Source of the DNA: JBMOOG01 sp049324535
Lineage (GTDB): Bacteria > Pseudomonadota > Alphaproteobacteria > Rhodobacterales > Rhodobacteraceae
Length of the DNA: 57,191 nt
Reading direction: 5' to 3'
Assembly (NCBI GenBank): GCA_049324535.1
Contig: JBMOOG010000023.1
Location: forward strand, 1 to 57,191
Within the stretch, counting starts at the first letter, position 1. The number at the start of each line of letters is the position of its first letter. The notes beneath the pieces are model-generated. The model was not told where the DNA came from. It did not search any database and worked only from the letters and a program-made list of their open reading frames with translations. Shown here in pieces: positions 24,121-31,332 of this stretch. Made by a program: the position numbers and the translations under genes.

Positions 24121-26184
24121 ATGGACACGATGATCGAACTGCCGGCCATGCGCCGGTCGGCGGAGCTTGCGCCGAACACGGCCGATGCCGACAGCCGCAC
24201 CGTCGAGGTGGTCTGGTCGGCCGGGGCCCGCGTCCGCCGCGCCACCTTCTTCGGCGAGCCCTATGACGAGGAACTGAGCCTCGACCCCGCCCATGTCCGG
24301 CTCGACCGGCTGAACGCGGGCGCGCCCTTCCTGAAGGTGCACGAGCTCGACACGCTCGACGCAGTGATCGGTTCGGTCGTCCCCGGTTCCGCCCGGATCG
24401 AGAACGGCCGGGGCATCGCGCTGGTGCGGATCAGCGAGCGCGCCGACGTCGAGCCGATCTGGCGCGACATCCAGGCCGGGCACATCCGCGCGGTCTCCAT
24501 CGGCTACCAGGTCCACCGCTTCGAAGTCTCGAAGCCCGAGGCCGCCCGCGAACTCTGGCGCGCGGTGGACTGGACGCCCTTCGAGATCTCAGCCGTCGCG
24601 GTCGGCGCCGACCCCGCTGCCGGTTTCCGCGCCCAGCATCCCCTTCACGACTGCGTCCTTCAACGCCGGGACGCCCCCACACCGCAAGGAGCATCCCCGA
24701 TGACCGACAAGACCCAGACCCCGGCGAGCGACGCCGCGACCCCCGCCACCAACCAGCCGACCGAGCCGGTCGAAACCGAGGACACCCCCATGACCGAGCC
24801 GAAAGCGGCTGCGCCCGACCCGAAGGTTGCCGCAGTGGAAACCCGGACGCAGCCGAAGCTTCAGAATACCGATGCCCCTGCGGCACCCGACACCGAGGCT
24901 GTCGCCAGCCGCGCCCGCGAAGCCGAGCGCGACCGCGTCTCCACCATCTACGATCTGGCGGGCCGCCTGAACCTCGAGCGCGGCTTCGCCGAGGATCTGG
25001 TCAAGCGCGGCGTCAGCGTCGACGAGTCCCGCCGCCTCATCCTCGATCAGGTCGCCGCGAAGTCGGACGAGACCCGGACTTTCCCCCATGTCTCCGTCCC
25101 GCTCGGCGGCCGTGACGAGCGCATCACCCGCCGCGACGCGGTGGCGAACGCGCTGCTGCACCGCTACAGCCCGACGCTGTTCCAGTTGGAGGACGCCGCC
25201 CGGCAGTATCGCGGCATGACGCTGCTGGAACTGGCCCGCGAAAGCCTCGGCAATGCCGGGGTCAACACGCGCGGCCTGTCGCGCGACGAGGTGGCGACCC
25301 GCGCGCTGCACTCGACCTCGGACTTCCCCGAGATCCTGTCGGCGGTCACCAACAAGACCCTGCGGCAGGCCTACGAGGCCTATCCCCGCACCTTCATGCT
25401 GTTCTGCCGCCAGGTGCTCGCCACCGACTTCAAGGCCATGCACCGCGTCCAGCTCGGTGAAGCGCCGCAGCTGCTGGAGGTCGGCGAAAGCGGCGAGTTC
25501 AAGCGCGGCACGCTGGGCGAGAGCAAGGAGAGCTACAAGGTCAAGACCTATGGCCGGGTGGTCGCGATCACCCGGCAGACGCTGATCAATGACGATCTCG
25601 ACGCCTTCACCCGCATCCCGGCGATGTACGGTAACTCCATCGCCCAGCTGGAGTCGGACGTGGTCTGGGGCATCATCACCGCCAACCCGGCGATGGCCGA
25701 CGGCAACGCGCTCTTCCACACCACCCACAAGAACCTCGCGGGCACCGGCGCGGCGCTGGACGTCGGCAGCGTCGGCGCGGCCCGCGCGGCGATGGCCAAG
25801 CAGACGGGTCTCGACAAGAAGACGGTGCTCAACGTCCGCCCCGCGTTCCTGATCGTGCCCGCCTCGCTGGAACTGAAAGCCGAGCAGCTGGTGGCCCAGA
25901 ACCTGGTGCCCGCCGCGACGTCCAGCGTGGTGCCGCAGTCGATCCGCACGCTCGCGCCGATCAGCGAGCCCCGGCTCGACGCGGCCAGCGAGACCGCCTG
26001 GTATCTGGCGGCCAGCCCCAACCAGATCGACACCATCGAGTATGCCTATCTGGAGGGTCAGCAGGGCGCTTACATCGAGACCCGCAACGGCTTCGATGTC
26101 GACGGTGTCGAGATCAAGTGTCGCCTCGACTTCGGCGCCAAGGCCATCGACTGGCGCGGCCTCTACAAGAACCCGGGCGCGTAA
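24121..26184 (+). CDS. Prohead protease fused to major capsid protein (687 aa)
   Basis: Residues 1-185 are an HK97-type prohead protease (S78/U35): FLKVHELD holds H74 and IRAVSIGYQV holds S126. Residues 186-310 are a Pro/Thr/Glu/Ala linker plus a helical, scaffold-like region. Residues 310-687 look like a Mu gpT-type major capsid (LMLFCRQVLATDFKAMHRVQ-like core, ENPAMADGNALFH-like loop, ending KAIDWRGLYKNPGA). These are usually separate genes. An internal ATG at codon 194 has a consensus ribosome site, so a second, protease-free product is likely. The protease would cut scaffold and capsid during head maturation. Confidence 0.9.
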   Translation: MDTMIELPAMRRSAELAPNTADADSRTVEVVWSAGARVRRATFFGEPYDEELSLDPAHVRLDRLNAGAPFLKVHELDTLDAVIGSVVPGSARIENGRGIALVRISERADVEPIWRDIQAGHIRAVSIGYQVHRFEVSKPEAARELWRAVDWTPFEISAVAVGADPAAGFRAQHPLHDCVLQRRDAPTPQGASPMTDKTQTPASDAATPATNQPTEPVETEDTPMTEPKAAAPDPKVAAVETRTQPKLQNTDAPAAPDTEAVASRAREAERDRVSTIYDLAGRLNLERGFAEDLVKRGVSVDESRRLILDQVAAKSDETRTFPHVSVPLGGRDERITRRDAVANALLHRYSPTLFQLEDAARQYRGMTLLELARESLGNAGVNTRGLSRDEVATRALHSTSDFPEILSAVTNKTLRQAYEAYPRTFMLFCRQVLATDFKAMHRVQLGEAPQLLEVGESGEFKRGTLGESKESYKVKTYGRVVAITRQTLINDDLDAFTRIPAMYGNSIAQLESDVVWGIITANPAMADGNALFHTTHKNLAGTGAALDVGSVGAARAAMAKQTGLDKKTVLNVRPAFLIVPASLELKAEQLVAQNLVPAATSSVVPQSIRTLAPISEPRLDAASETAWYLAASPNQIDTIEYAYLEGQQGAYIETRNGFDVDGVEIKCRLDFGAKAIDWRGLYKNPGA
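24686..24702 (+). promoter_or_regulatory. Internal ribosome site and in-frame ATG in the protease-capsid gene
   Basis: AAGGAG (24686-24691) lies 8 nt before an in-frame ATG (24700-24702) starting MTDKTQTP. This is a better ribosome site than the one at the gene start and would give a 494-residue scaffold-capsid product. Confidence 0.65.
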
Positions 26185-26213
26185 CCCACACCCCATGCTG
26201 AACCCTGACATGC

Positions 26214-26235
26214 GGGCGGCCCTGACGGGCCGCCC
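26214..26235 (+). terminator. Hairpin after the capsid gene
   Basis: GGGCGGCCC and GGGCCGCCC form a perfect 9-bp stem with a TGAC loop, followed by TTCGTCTTT. It may reduce transcription past the capsid gene or stabilise the capsid mRNA 3' end. Confidence 0.6.
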
Positions 26236-26261
26236 TTCGTCTTTCCACGAGGATCCTTCCC

Positions 26262-26597
26262 ATGAAAACCTACGTCCAGCCCGGCAACACCATCACCCTG
26301 ACCGCGCCCTATGCCGTCGCCTCCGGCGATGGCCTGCTCGTCGGCTCCATCTTCGGCATCGCTGCCGGGGACGCCGCCCTCGGCGAGCCCGTCGAGACCG
26401 CGCTCGTCGGCGTCTTCGACATCACCAAGGTCGGCTCGCAGGCCTGGACCGTGGGCGCCAAGGTCTATTGGGACGACACCAACAAGCGCTGCACCACGGT
26501 CGCGACCGACAACACCCTCGTCGGCGTGGCGACCGAGGCTGTGGCCAGCGGCGCGGGCGATACCATCGGCCGCGTGCGCCTGAACGCGACGTTCTGA
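26262..26597 (+). CDS. DUF2190-type head decoration protein (111 aa)
   Basis: A small beta-rich protein, MKTYVQPGNTITLTAPYAV, with DGLLVGSIFGIAAGDAA and EAVASGAGDTIGRVRLNATF near the end, the pattern of DUF2190 proteins that follow capsid genes and resemble head stabilisation proteins. It begins 77 nt after the capsid gene and after the hairpin at 26214-26235, and overlaps the next ATG by 1 nt. It probably coats and strengthens the expanded head. Confidence 0.85.
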   Translation: MKTYVQPGNTITLTAPYAVASGDGLLVGSIFGIAAGDAALGEPVETALVGVFDITKVGSQAWTVGAKVYWDDTNKRCTTVATDNTLVGVATEAVASGAGDTIGRVRLNATF

Positions 26598-26908
26598 TGA
26601 GCGCCTTCGCCGCTGCGCTCAGTGCGCTCTTCGCCGATCCGAACATCGGCCGGGACGCGGTCTACATCGCCGAGGGCGGCGCGCCCGTGCTGGTGCGCGT
26701 CGTCGCCCGGCGCGCTGACGCCATATCGGACTTCGGCGATGCCCGGCTCTGGTCCGAGACCACGCGCATCGACCTGCGCGTCGCCGAGGTGGCGAACCCG
26801 CGCCCAGGCGACCGCATCGAGATCGACGGCGACGCCTTCCTCATTCAGGGCGAGCCCGTCCGCGACCGCGAGCGGCTGGTCTGGACCGTCGATCTGAGGC
26901 TCGCGTGA
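26597..26908 (+). CDS. Head-tail connector protein (103 aa)
   Basis: Starts MSAFAAALSALFADPNIGRD, overlapping the previous stop. The rest is beta-rich (VLVRVVARRADAISDFGDAR, RPGDRIEIDGDAFLIQGEPV). Size and place fit small connector proteins such as lambda FII, which join heads to tails, and related proteins of this position in alphaproteobacterial prophages. It overlaps the next gene by 4 nt. No catalytic residues seen. Confidence 0.75.
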   Translation: MSAFAAALSALFADPNIGRDAVYIAEGGAPVLVRVVARRADAISDFGDARLWSETTRIDLRVAEVANPRPGDRIEIDGDAFLIQGEPVRDRERLVWTVDLRLA

Positions 26909-27534
26909 AACTGAAGCTCGACATCGATCCCGACATCGTCACGATGATGGCGGCCGAGGTGGCGGCGGGCGAACGCGCCGTGACCGCCGCGATGCGCGAG
27001 GCCGGGACCGGGCTGAAGTCGGCGTGGCGGCTGCAGATCACCGGCGCGGGGCTGGGGCCGCGGCTCGCCAACTCGATCCGCAGCCAGAACTTCCCGAGGT
27101 CGGGCGAGAGCCTCGACGCGGCAGCGCTGGTCTGGTCGAAGGCCCCGGTCATCGTCGGCGCCCATGACACGGGGCCGTTGATCCGCTCGAAGGACGGGTT
27201 CTGGCTGGCGATCCCGCTGCCCGCCGCAGGCAAGTCCCTGCGCGGCGGCCGGATCACGCCCGGCGAATGGGAACAGCGACGCGGGCTGCGCCTGCGCTTC
27301 GTCTACCGCCGCACCGGCCCGAGCCTGCTTGTGGCGGAGGGAAGGCTGAACACGAAAGGACAGGCGGTCGTGTCGCGCTCGAAGACCGGGCGCGGTAGGG
27401 TCACCGCGCCAATCTTCCTGCTGGTGCCGCAGGTGAAGCTGCCGAAGCGGTTGGATCTCGCGCGGGATGCAGATCGGGCATTGGACAGCGTGCCGGGGCT
27501 GATCGTGGCCAACTGGGTGGAGGAGAGGCTGTGA
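26905..27534 (+). CDS. Neck/tail completion protein, DUF6441-like (209 aa)
   Basis: Starts MKLKLDIDPDIVTMMAAEVA. It has a helical N-terminal part (AGERAVTAAMREAGTGLKSA) and later basic, beta-rich stretches (GLRLRFVYRRTGPSLLVAEG). I recall it as the DUF6441 family, often annotated as a minor tail or neck protein in this position. It is the last gene before the reversed cargo cassette, whose 3' end lies only 17 nt from this stop. A neck role is likely by position. Confidence 0.7.
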   Translation: MKLKLDIDPDIVTMMAAEVAAGERAVTAAMREAGTGLKSAWRLQITGAGLGPRLANSIRSQNFPRSGESLDAAALVWSKAPVIVGAHDTGPLIRSKDGFWLAIPLPAAGKSLRGGRITPGEWEQRRGLRLRFVYRRTGPSLLVAEGRLNTKGQAVVSRSKTGRGRVTAPIFLLVPQVKLPKRLDLARDADRALDSVPGLIVANWVEERL

Positions 27535-27551
27535 TGCGCGGCTCGCGTGCC

Positions 27552-27794
27552 TCAGCTATCTTCGGGCGGGCGAGCGATCGCTGCTCCGCGTCGGCGCGCT
27601 TCCCGGCGCACGCTAGTGACCAGTACCGCGATGCAGCCCGCCAGCAGGGCGATCCCTCCCGCGAGGGGGGGCAGCGCGGTTCCGTCGATCAGGGCCGCCG
27701 CGATCACCACAATGGCGAGGATGGCGGCGGTCAACCGGGCGTCGCTGACGAACATGCTGAAGAGTTCGGACAGGACGTCCTTGAGGATGCTCAT
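27552..27794 (-). CDS. Small membrane protein of the cargo cassette (80 aa)
   Basis: Starts MSILKDVLSELFSMFVSDAR, followed by two hydrophobic segments (LTAAILAIVVIAAALI; LAGGIALLAGCIAVLVTSV) and a basic tail (RREARRRGAA). It overlaps the COG4280-type gene by 4 nt and is the last of three minus-strand genes. An earlier in-frame ATG would put the start inside the upstream gene and is less likely. Its role is unknown; coupling to a membrane transporter-like gene suggests an accessory subunit. Confidence 0.7.
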   Translation of the reverse strand: MSILKDVLSELFSMFVSDARLTAAILAIVVIAAALIDGTALPPLAGGIALLAGCIAVLVTSVRREARRRGAAIARPPEDS

Positions 27795-28540
27795 CGCACC
27801 ACCTCCGGGATTGGCTGCCGAACCATGCGGGCGGACATCAGGCCCGCCAGAAGGAAGACGGCGGCGAAGACGAAGAGCGCCAGATCCTGTCCCGGCCACT
27901 CCACGCCAAGCCCTTCACCGGTCCAGAACACGCCGAAGGCCGAGAGCATCACGCCCACCCCGAATTTCAGGGTGTTTTCCGGAACCCGCGACAGCGGGCG
28001 ATGGGCGAAGGCGCCGACCACCAGAACCAGCGCGCAGGCCGCCAGCGCGCCCATGCTCGCGGGCCACAGCAGGCCGCGCCCGGCGCTGACCGCGATCACG
28101 ATGAAAATCACCTCGAGCCCCTCGAGCAGGACGGCCTTGTAGGCGGCGATGCCCGCGATCCAGTCCTGCGAGGTCTGCTGGCGCTTCATCTCGGCGCTGA
28201 GCTCGGCCGTTTCCGCGGCGTAGATCGCGTTCTCGTCATGCAGCGGGATGATGCCACCGGCCCGGAGCGAGGCCTTGCGCAACCAGCCGATGCCGAACAG
28301 CAGAAGGAGCACGCCGATCACCAGTTGCAGCGCGTGAAGCGGTATCCGGTCGAGAAGCGGCCCCAGCACGACGACCACCGCGCCGAGTGTCGCCAGCGCC
28401 GCCCCGGTCCCCAGCACGGCTGGCTTCCAGCCGCGCAGGGTGGCGACGACCAGCACGATGGTGAACGCCTCCACGACCTCGACGAGCGAGGCGAGGAAGG
28501 CGGCGCCGATGGCGGGGGTTGCAGTGGACCATTCAATCAT
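27791..28540 (-). CDS. COG4280-type polytopic membrane protein (249 aa)
   Basis: Six or seven hydrophobic segments are visible. Two of them carry paired acidic residues: ASLVEVVEAFTIVLVV near residue 20 and LLEGLEVIFIVIAV near 150. This repeated E-x-x-E in two helices resembles the motif of FTR1 iron permeases and other metal-ion transporters, though I do not claim homology. I recall COG4280 as a family of unknown membrane proteins often next to ChrB-like genes. It overlaps the next gene by 4 nt. Expected in the inner membrane, perhaps moving a metal or oxyanion. Confidence 0.75.
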   Translation of the reverse strand: MIEWSTATPAIGAAFLASLVEVVEAFTIVLVVATLRGWKPAVLGTGAALATLGAVVVVLGPLLDRIPLHALQLVIGVLLLLFGIGWLRKASLRAGGIIPLHDENAIYAAETAELSAEMKRQQTSQDWIAGIAAYKAVLLEGLEVIFIVIAVSAGRGLLWPASMGALAACALVLVVGAFAHRPLSRVPENTLKFGVGVMLSAFGVFWTGEGLGVEWPGQDLALFVFAAVFLLAGLMSARMVRQPIPEVVR

Positions 28541-28547
28541 TGCTTGC

Positions 28548-29090
28548 TCACTTGTTCTCGTCATGGGCGTCGAAGACGCGGCGCGCGTAATCGTCCAGGA
28601 TGGCGACGCATCCTGCCAGGCGTTCCCCGGCCTCGGCCGCCCGGTCGGCGCCATAGAAATCGAGCTTGCGGATCTTCTCCAGCCAGCCCTGGAGCTTCTT
28701 GAGGTCGACGTCGTTCTCCTCAAGCTCGGCATAGGTGAAGTGACCCGCCGCCACCTCCTTGGCCACCTCGCGCTCGAAGTCATCGCACTTGTCGATGAAT
28801 TCTTCATAGGCGTCGTCGCGCTCAGCCTTGAAGCGGGTCAGGACCTTGGCCTCCTGTGCGGGATCGAGCGCGACGGTCTCGAGGATCACCGCCTCGCCTT
28901 TCGCTTCGGCGATGTCATTCTCCAGCATCTTGAGGCGGCGAACGTGATCGTCGGTCTTGGGCAGGAGGCAGACGCCGTTCTGCAGATAGACCGCGCCCAT
29001 CCCTTTGAGCTTGCGCCAGAGAGACACCCGCTTGGCGGCGGGTTCTGGGGGCACCTTGTAGGTGAGCAAGAGCCAGGTCATGTGTTCCAT
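28548..29090 (-). CDS. ChrB N-terminal domain-like protein (180 aa)
   Basis: The N-terminal 100 residues match the ChrB pattern: MTWLLLTYKVPPEPAAKRVS, WRKLKGMGAVYLQNGVCLLP, then a helical region with DDHVRRLKMLENDI. In chromate operons ChrB senses chromate and controls transport genes; here only the N-terminal half is present (full proteins are about 300 residues), with a charged helical C-terminus. The start may be M4 (29081): MEHM at 29090 leaves little leader, since the promoter lies immediately upstream. It leads the cargo cassette and may regulate it. Confidence 0.75.
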   Translation of the reverse strand: MEHMTWLLLTYKVPPEPAAKRVSLWRKLKGMGAVYLQNGVCLLPKTDDHVRRLKMLENDIAEAKGEAVILETVALDPAQEAKVLTRFKAERDDAYEEFIDKCDDFEREVAKEVAAGHFTYAELEENDVDLKKLQGWLEKIRKLDFYGADRAAEAGERLAGCVAILDDYARRVFDAHDENK

Positions 29091-29096
29091 GGCTTC

Positions 29097-29125
29097 TCGA
29101 TACTGTTACGACCGTTACATGTCAA
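29097..29125 (-). promoter_or_regulatory. Sigma70-type promoter of the cargo cassette
   Basis: Read on the minus strand: TTGACA (complement of 29120-29125), a 17-bp spacer, then TATCGA (complement of 29097-29102). The -35 box is perfect and the -10 box matches four of six positions. Two GTAAC copies lie in the spacer and could bind a regulator. The predicted start of transcription is close to the ATG at 29090, so the message would be leaderless or use the ATG at 29081. Confidence 0.75.
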
Positions 29126-29273
29126 TAAGTGCGTTCGTTTCTGCTCAAAGGCTTCGTCCGGCAGACTGGCCTGATGTCTCCACCATGCAATCTGCGTCTT
29201 CGCTGGTCCTGAGGTAGCGGCCGCGTCGCAGTCCGAGGCCCGGCGACCTGTCTCTCGACCCCAAAGGACGACC

Positions 29274-29690
29274 ATGACCCCCCGCGAAACCATCCTCGCC
29301 GCACTGCACGCGCGGCTCTCGGCGCTGCCAGCGACCGCCCTGCGTGGCGACCTGCTGCCCGAGCGGGTTCCGGCAGATGGGCTGCTGATCCTGCGCGACG
29401 GCGAACCAGGGGAGCCGGAGGTGACGCTGTCGCCGCTCGCCTACCACTACCAGCACCGCGCCGAGATCGAGGCGGTGGTCCAAGGTGCCGACCGTGACGT
29501 CGCCTTCGACACGCTGACTGCCAGCATTGGCGCAGCACTCGCCGCGGACCGCACGCTGGGTGGGCTCTGCGAATGGGTTGAGGCGGAAGCGCCGCGCCCG
29601 GTCGATCTGCCGGTCGAGGGCGCGGCCAGCCTGAAGGCGGCCGTGATCCCGGTGGTTCTGCACTATTCCACGGCCGATCAACTGGCCTGA
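29274..29690 (+). CDS. Tail terminator/completion protein (138 aa)
   Basis: AAAGGACG precedes MTPRETILAALHARLSALPA. The fold hints at a small alpha/beta tail terminator: a helix, then beta strands (DGLLILRDGEPGEPEVTLSP) and a second helix. Tail terminators cap the tail tube and bind the neck. It follows the cargo cassette and precedes the tail tube gene, the usual order. Proteins at this spot are sometimes misannotated as acyl-CoA transferase. Confidence 0.75.
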   Translation: MTPRETILAALHARLSALPATALRGDLLPERVPADGLLILRDGEPGEPEVTLSPLAYHYQHRAEIEAVVQGADRDVAFDTLTASIGAALAADRTLGGLCEWVEAEAPRPVDLPVEGAASLKAAVIPVVLHYSTADQLA

Positions 29691-29714
29691 TCCAACCGAC
29701 CACAGGAGACGACG

Positions 29715-30656
29715 ATGGCACGAGCCCAGGGGGCGCGGGCGCTGATGGCGCTTGCGTTCGAGACCACCTATGGAACGCCGCCCGCGAGCGGCTTCACGAA
29801 GATGCCCTTCGCCAGCACCTCGCTCGGCGCGGAGCAGCCGCTCTTGAACTCTGAGCTGCTGGGCTACGGCCGCGATCCGCTGGCGCCGATCAAGGACGCG
29901 GTGACGGTAGACGGCGATGTCGTCGTGCCGCTCGACGCGGAAGCCTTCGGCTTCTGGCTTAAGGCGGCGTTCGGAACACCCACGACCACGGGCGCGGAGG
30001 CGCCGTACACCCACGAGTTCCAGTCGGGGTCCTGGACGCTGCCGTCGATGTCGATCGAGACCGGCATGCCGGAGGTGCCGCGCTATGCGATGTACTCGGG
30101 CTGTGTACTCGACCAGATCACCTGGCAGATGCAGCGCTCGGGCCTGCTGACCGCAACCGCACGGCTGGTGGCGCAGGGCGAGACGGTCGGCACGACCACC
30201 AGCGCCGGTACGCCTGCCGCACTCGAGCTGAAGCGCTTCGGTCACTTCAACGGCTCGATCACGCGGAATGGCACGGCTCTCGGCAACGTGGTCTCGGCCG
30301 AGATCACCTACGCCAACAACCTCGACCGGATCGAGACCATCCGCTCGGACGGCCGCATCGACGGCGCGGACCCGTCCATCGCGGCGCTCACCGGCCGGAT
30401 CGAGGTGCGCTTCGCCGACCAGACGCTGGTGACGCAGGCGATCAACGGCGAGGCCTGCGAGATGGAGTTCAGCTACAGCCTGCCGTCGGGCGAGAGCTTC
30501 ACCTTCACAGTGCACGCCGTCTACCTGCCTCGCCCGCGGATCGAAATTTCCGGGCCGCAGGGCGTCCAGGCGACCTTCGACTGGCAGGCCGCCCGCGACA
30601 GCGTCGTCGGCCGGATGTGCACCGCCACCCTCGTGAACGACCTGGAGACGTATTGA
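29715..30656 (+). CDS. Major tail tube protein (313 aa)
   Basis: GGAG precedes the ATG. The protein is beta-rich with glycine turns (LMALAFETTYGTPPASGFTK, DAVTVDGDVVVPLDAEAFGF) and a C-terminal immunoglobulin-like stretch (RIEISGPQGVQATFDWQAA). Tail tube proteins polymerise into the hollow tube and are followed by tail chaperones, as here. It overlaps the next gene by 1 nt. Assignment by layout and size; no catalytic residues expected. Confidence 0.82.
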   Translation: MARAQGARALMALAFETTYGTPPASGFTKMPFASTSLGAEQPLLNSELLGYGRDPLAPIKDAVTVDGDVVVPLDAEAFGFWLKAAFGTPTTTGAEAPYTHEFQSGSWTLPSMSIETGMPEVPRYAMYSGCVLDQITWQMQRSGLLTATARLVAQGETVGTTTSAGTPAALELKRFGHFNGSITRNGTALGNVVSAEITYANNLDRIETIRSDGRIDGADPSIAALTGRIEVRFADQTLVTQAINGEACEMEFSYSLPSGESFTFTVHAVYLPRPRIEISGPQGVQATFDWQAARDSVVGRMCTATLVNDLETY

Positions 30657-31093
30657 TGCTGACGCTCGACCTGACCAACGCCCCGCGCTGGCACGACCTC
30701 GCGCCCGGGGTCCGGGTGCAGCTCCGCCCGCTGACCACCGCGCTGATGGTGGCGACGCGCAGCGATCCGGCCGTCGAGGCGGTGCCGGAGGAGGCTTCCG
30801 ACGAGGAACGCGCGGTCGCCTTCGCCAAGGCGCTCGCGCGCCGGGCGGTGCTCGGCTGGGAGGGCGTGGGCGATGCGGACGGCAATCCCATCGACCCCAG
30901 CCCCGAGGCTATCGACGCGCTGCTCGATGTCTGGCCGATCTTCGAAGCCTTCCAGCTGACCTACGTCTCGAAAGGCCTGTTGCTGGAGCAGGAAAAAAAC
31001 GCCTCCGCGCTCTCGCCGAATGGTCCTTCGGCGGGGGCGACCGATACTGCCAAGCCTGCCCGCAAGCCTGCCCGGACTGCCCGGCGCGGCTGA
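30656..31093 (+). CDS. Tail assembly chaperone, zero-frame product (145 aa)
   Basis: Starts MLTLDLTNAPRWHDLAPGVR. This is the G-type tail chaperone, which coats the tape measure during tail building. It contains the heptamer A AAA AAC at 30994-31000 in the right frame for -1 slippage, near residue 115. If no slip occurs, the protein ends in a basic tail (TDTAKPARKPARTARRG). A slip gives the longer form described at 31000-31332. This matches the G/GT arrangement of lambda-like phages. Confidence 0.88.
   Translation: MLTLDLTNAPRWHDLAPGVRVQLRPLTTALMVATRSDPAVEAVPEEASDEERAVAFAKALARRAVLGWEGVGDADGNPIDPSPEAIDALLDVWPIFEAFQLTYVSKGLLLEQEKNASALSPNGPSAGATDTAKPARKPARTARRG
30994..31000 (+). other. -1 ribosomal slippery heptamer A AAA AAC
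   Basis: Zero-frame codons read GAA-AAA-AAC. Both tRNAs can re-pair after a one-base slip back, and the -1 frame stays open for 110 codons with protein-like content. This is a strong class of bacterial slippery site. Confidence 0.88.
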
Positions 31094-31332
31094 ACCGACC
31101 GGTCACATTCGAGGGTTGGCAGGTCTGGGACCTGGTCGGCCGCCTCGGCGGTCAGCTCCGTGTCCTGCCCGGCGCGGTGATCGGCTGGGACATGTCGGCG
31201 GCGCTGGCGCTCGGTGACGCGCTCGGGGTGCCGCCGCTCGCCATGGCCGAACTGCTGCCCGTCATCGAAGCGGTGATGGTCGCGAAGCTCAACGAACAGA
31301 TGGATCACTCCCATGGCGGAAAAACGGGTTAG
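31000..31332 (+). CDS. Frameshift extension of the tail chaperone (GT-type, 110 aa)
   Basis: Not a separate gene: this frame has no suitable start and is reached by -1 slippage at 30994-31000. It begins RLRALAEWSFGGGDRY and contains four cysteines in CQACPQACPDCPARL, a possible zinc site, then FEGWQVWDLVGRLGG and an amphipathic helix (AELLPVIEAVMVAKLN). The fused protein is about 225 residues. In lambda, the longer GT form links the chaperone-coated tape measure to tail tube subunits. It overlaps the tape measure start by 20 nt. Confidence 0.8.
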   Translation, partial: RLRALAEWSFGGGDRYCQACPQACPDCPARLNRPVTFEGWQVWDLVGRLGGQLRVLPGAVIGWDMSAALALGDALGVPPLAMAELLPVIEAVMVAKLNEQMDHSHGGKTG

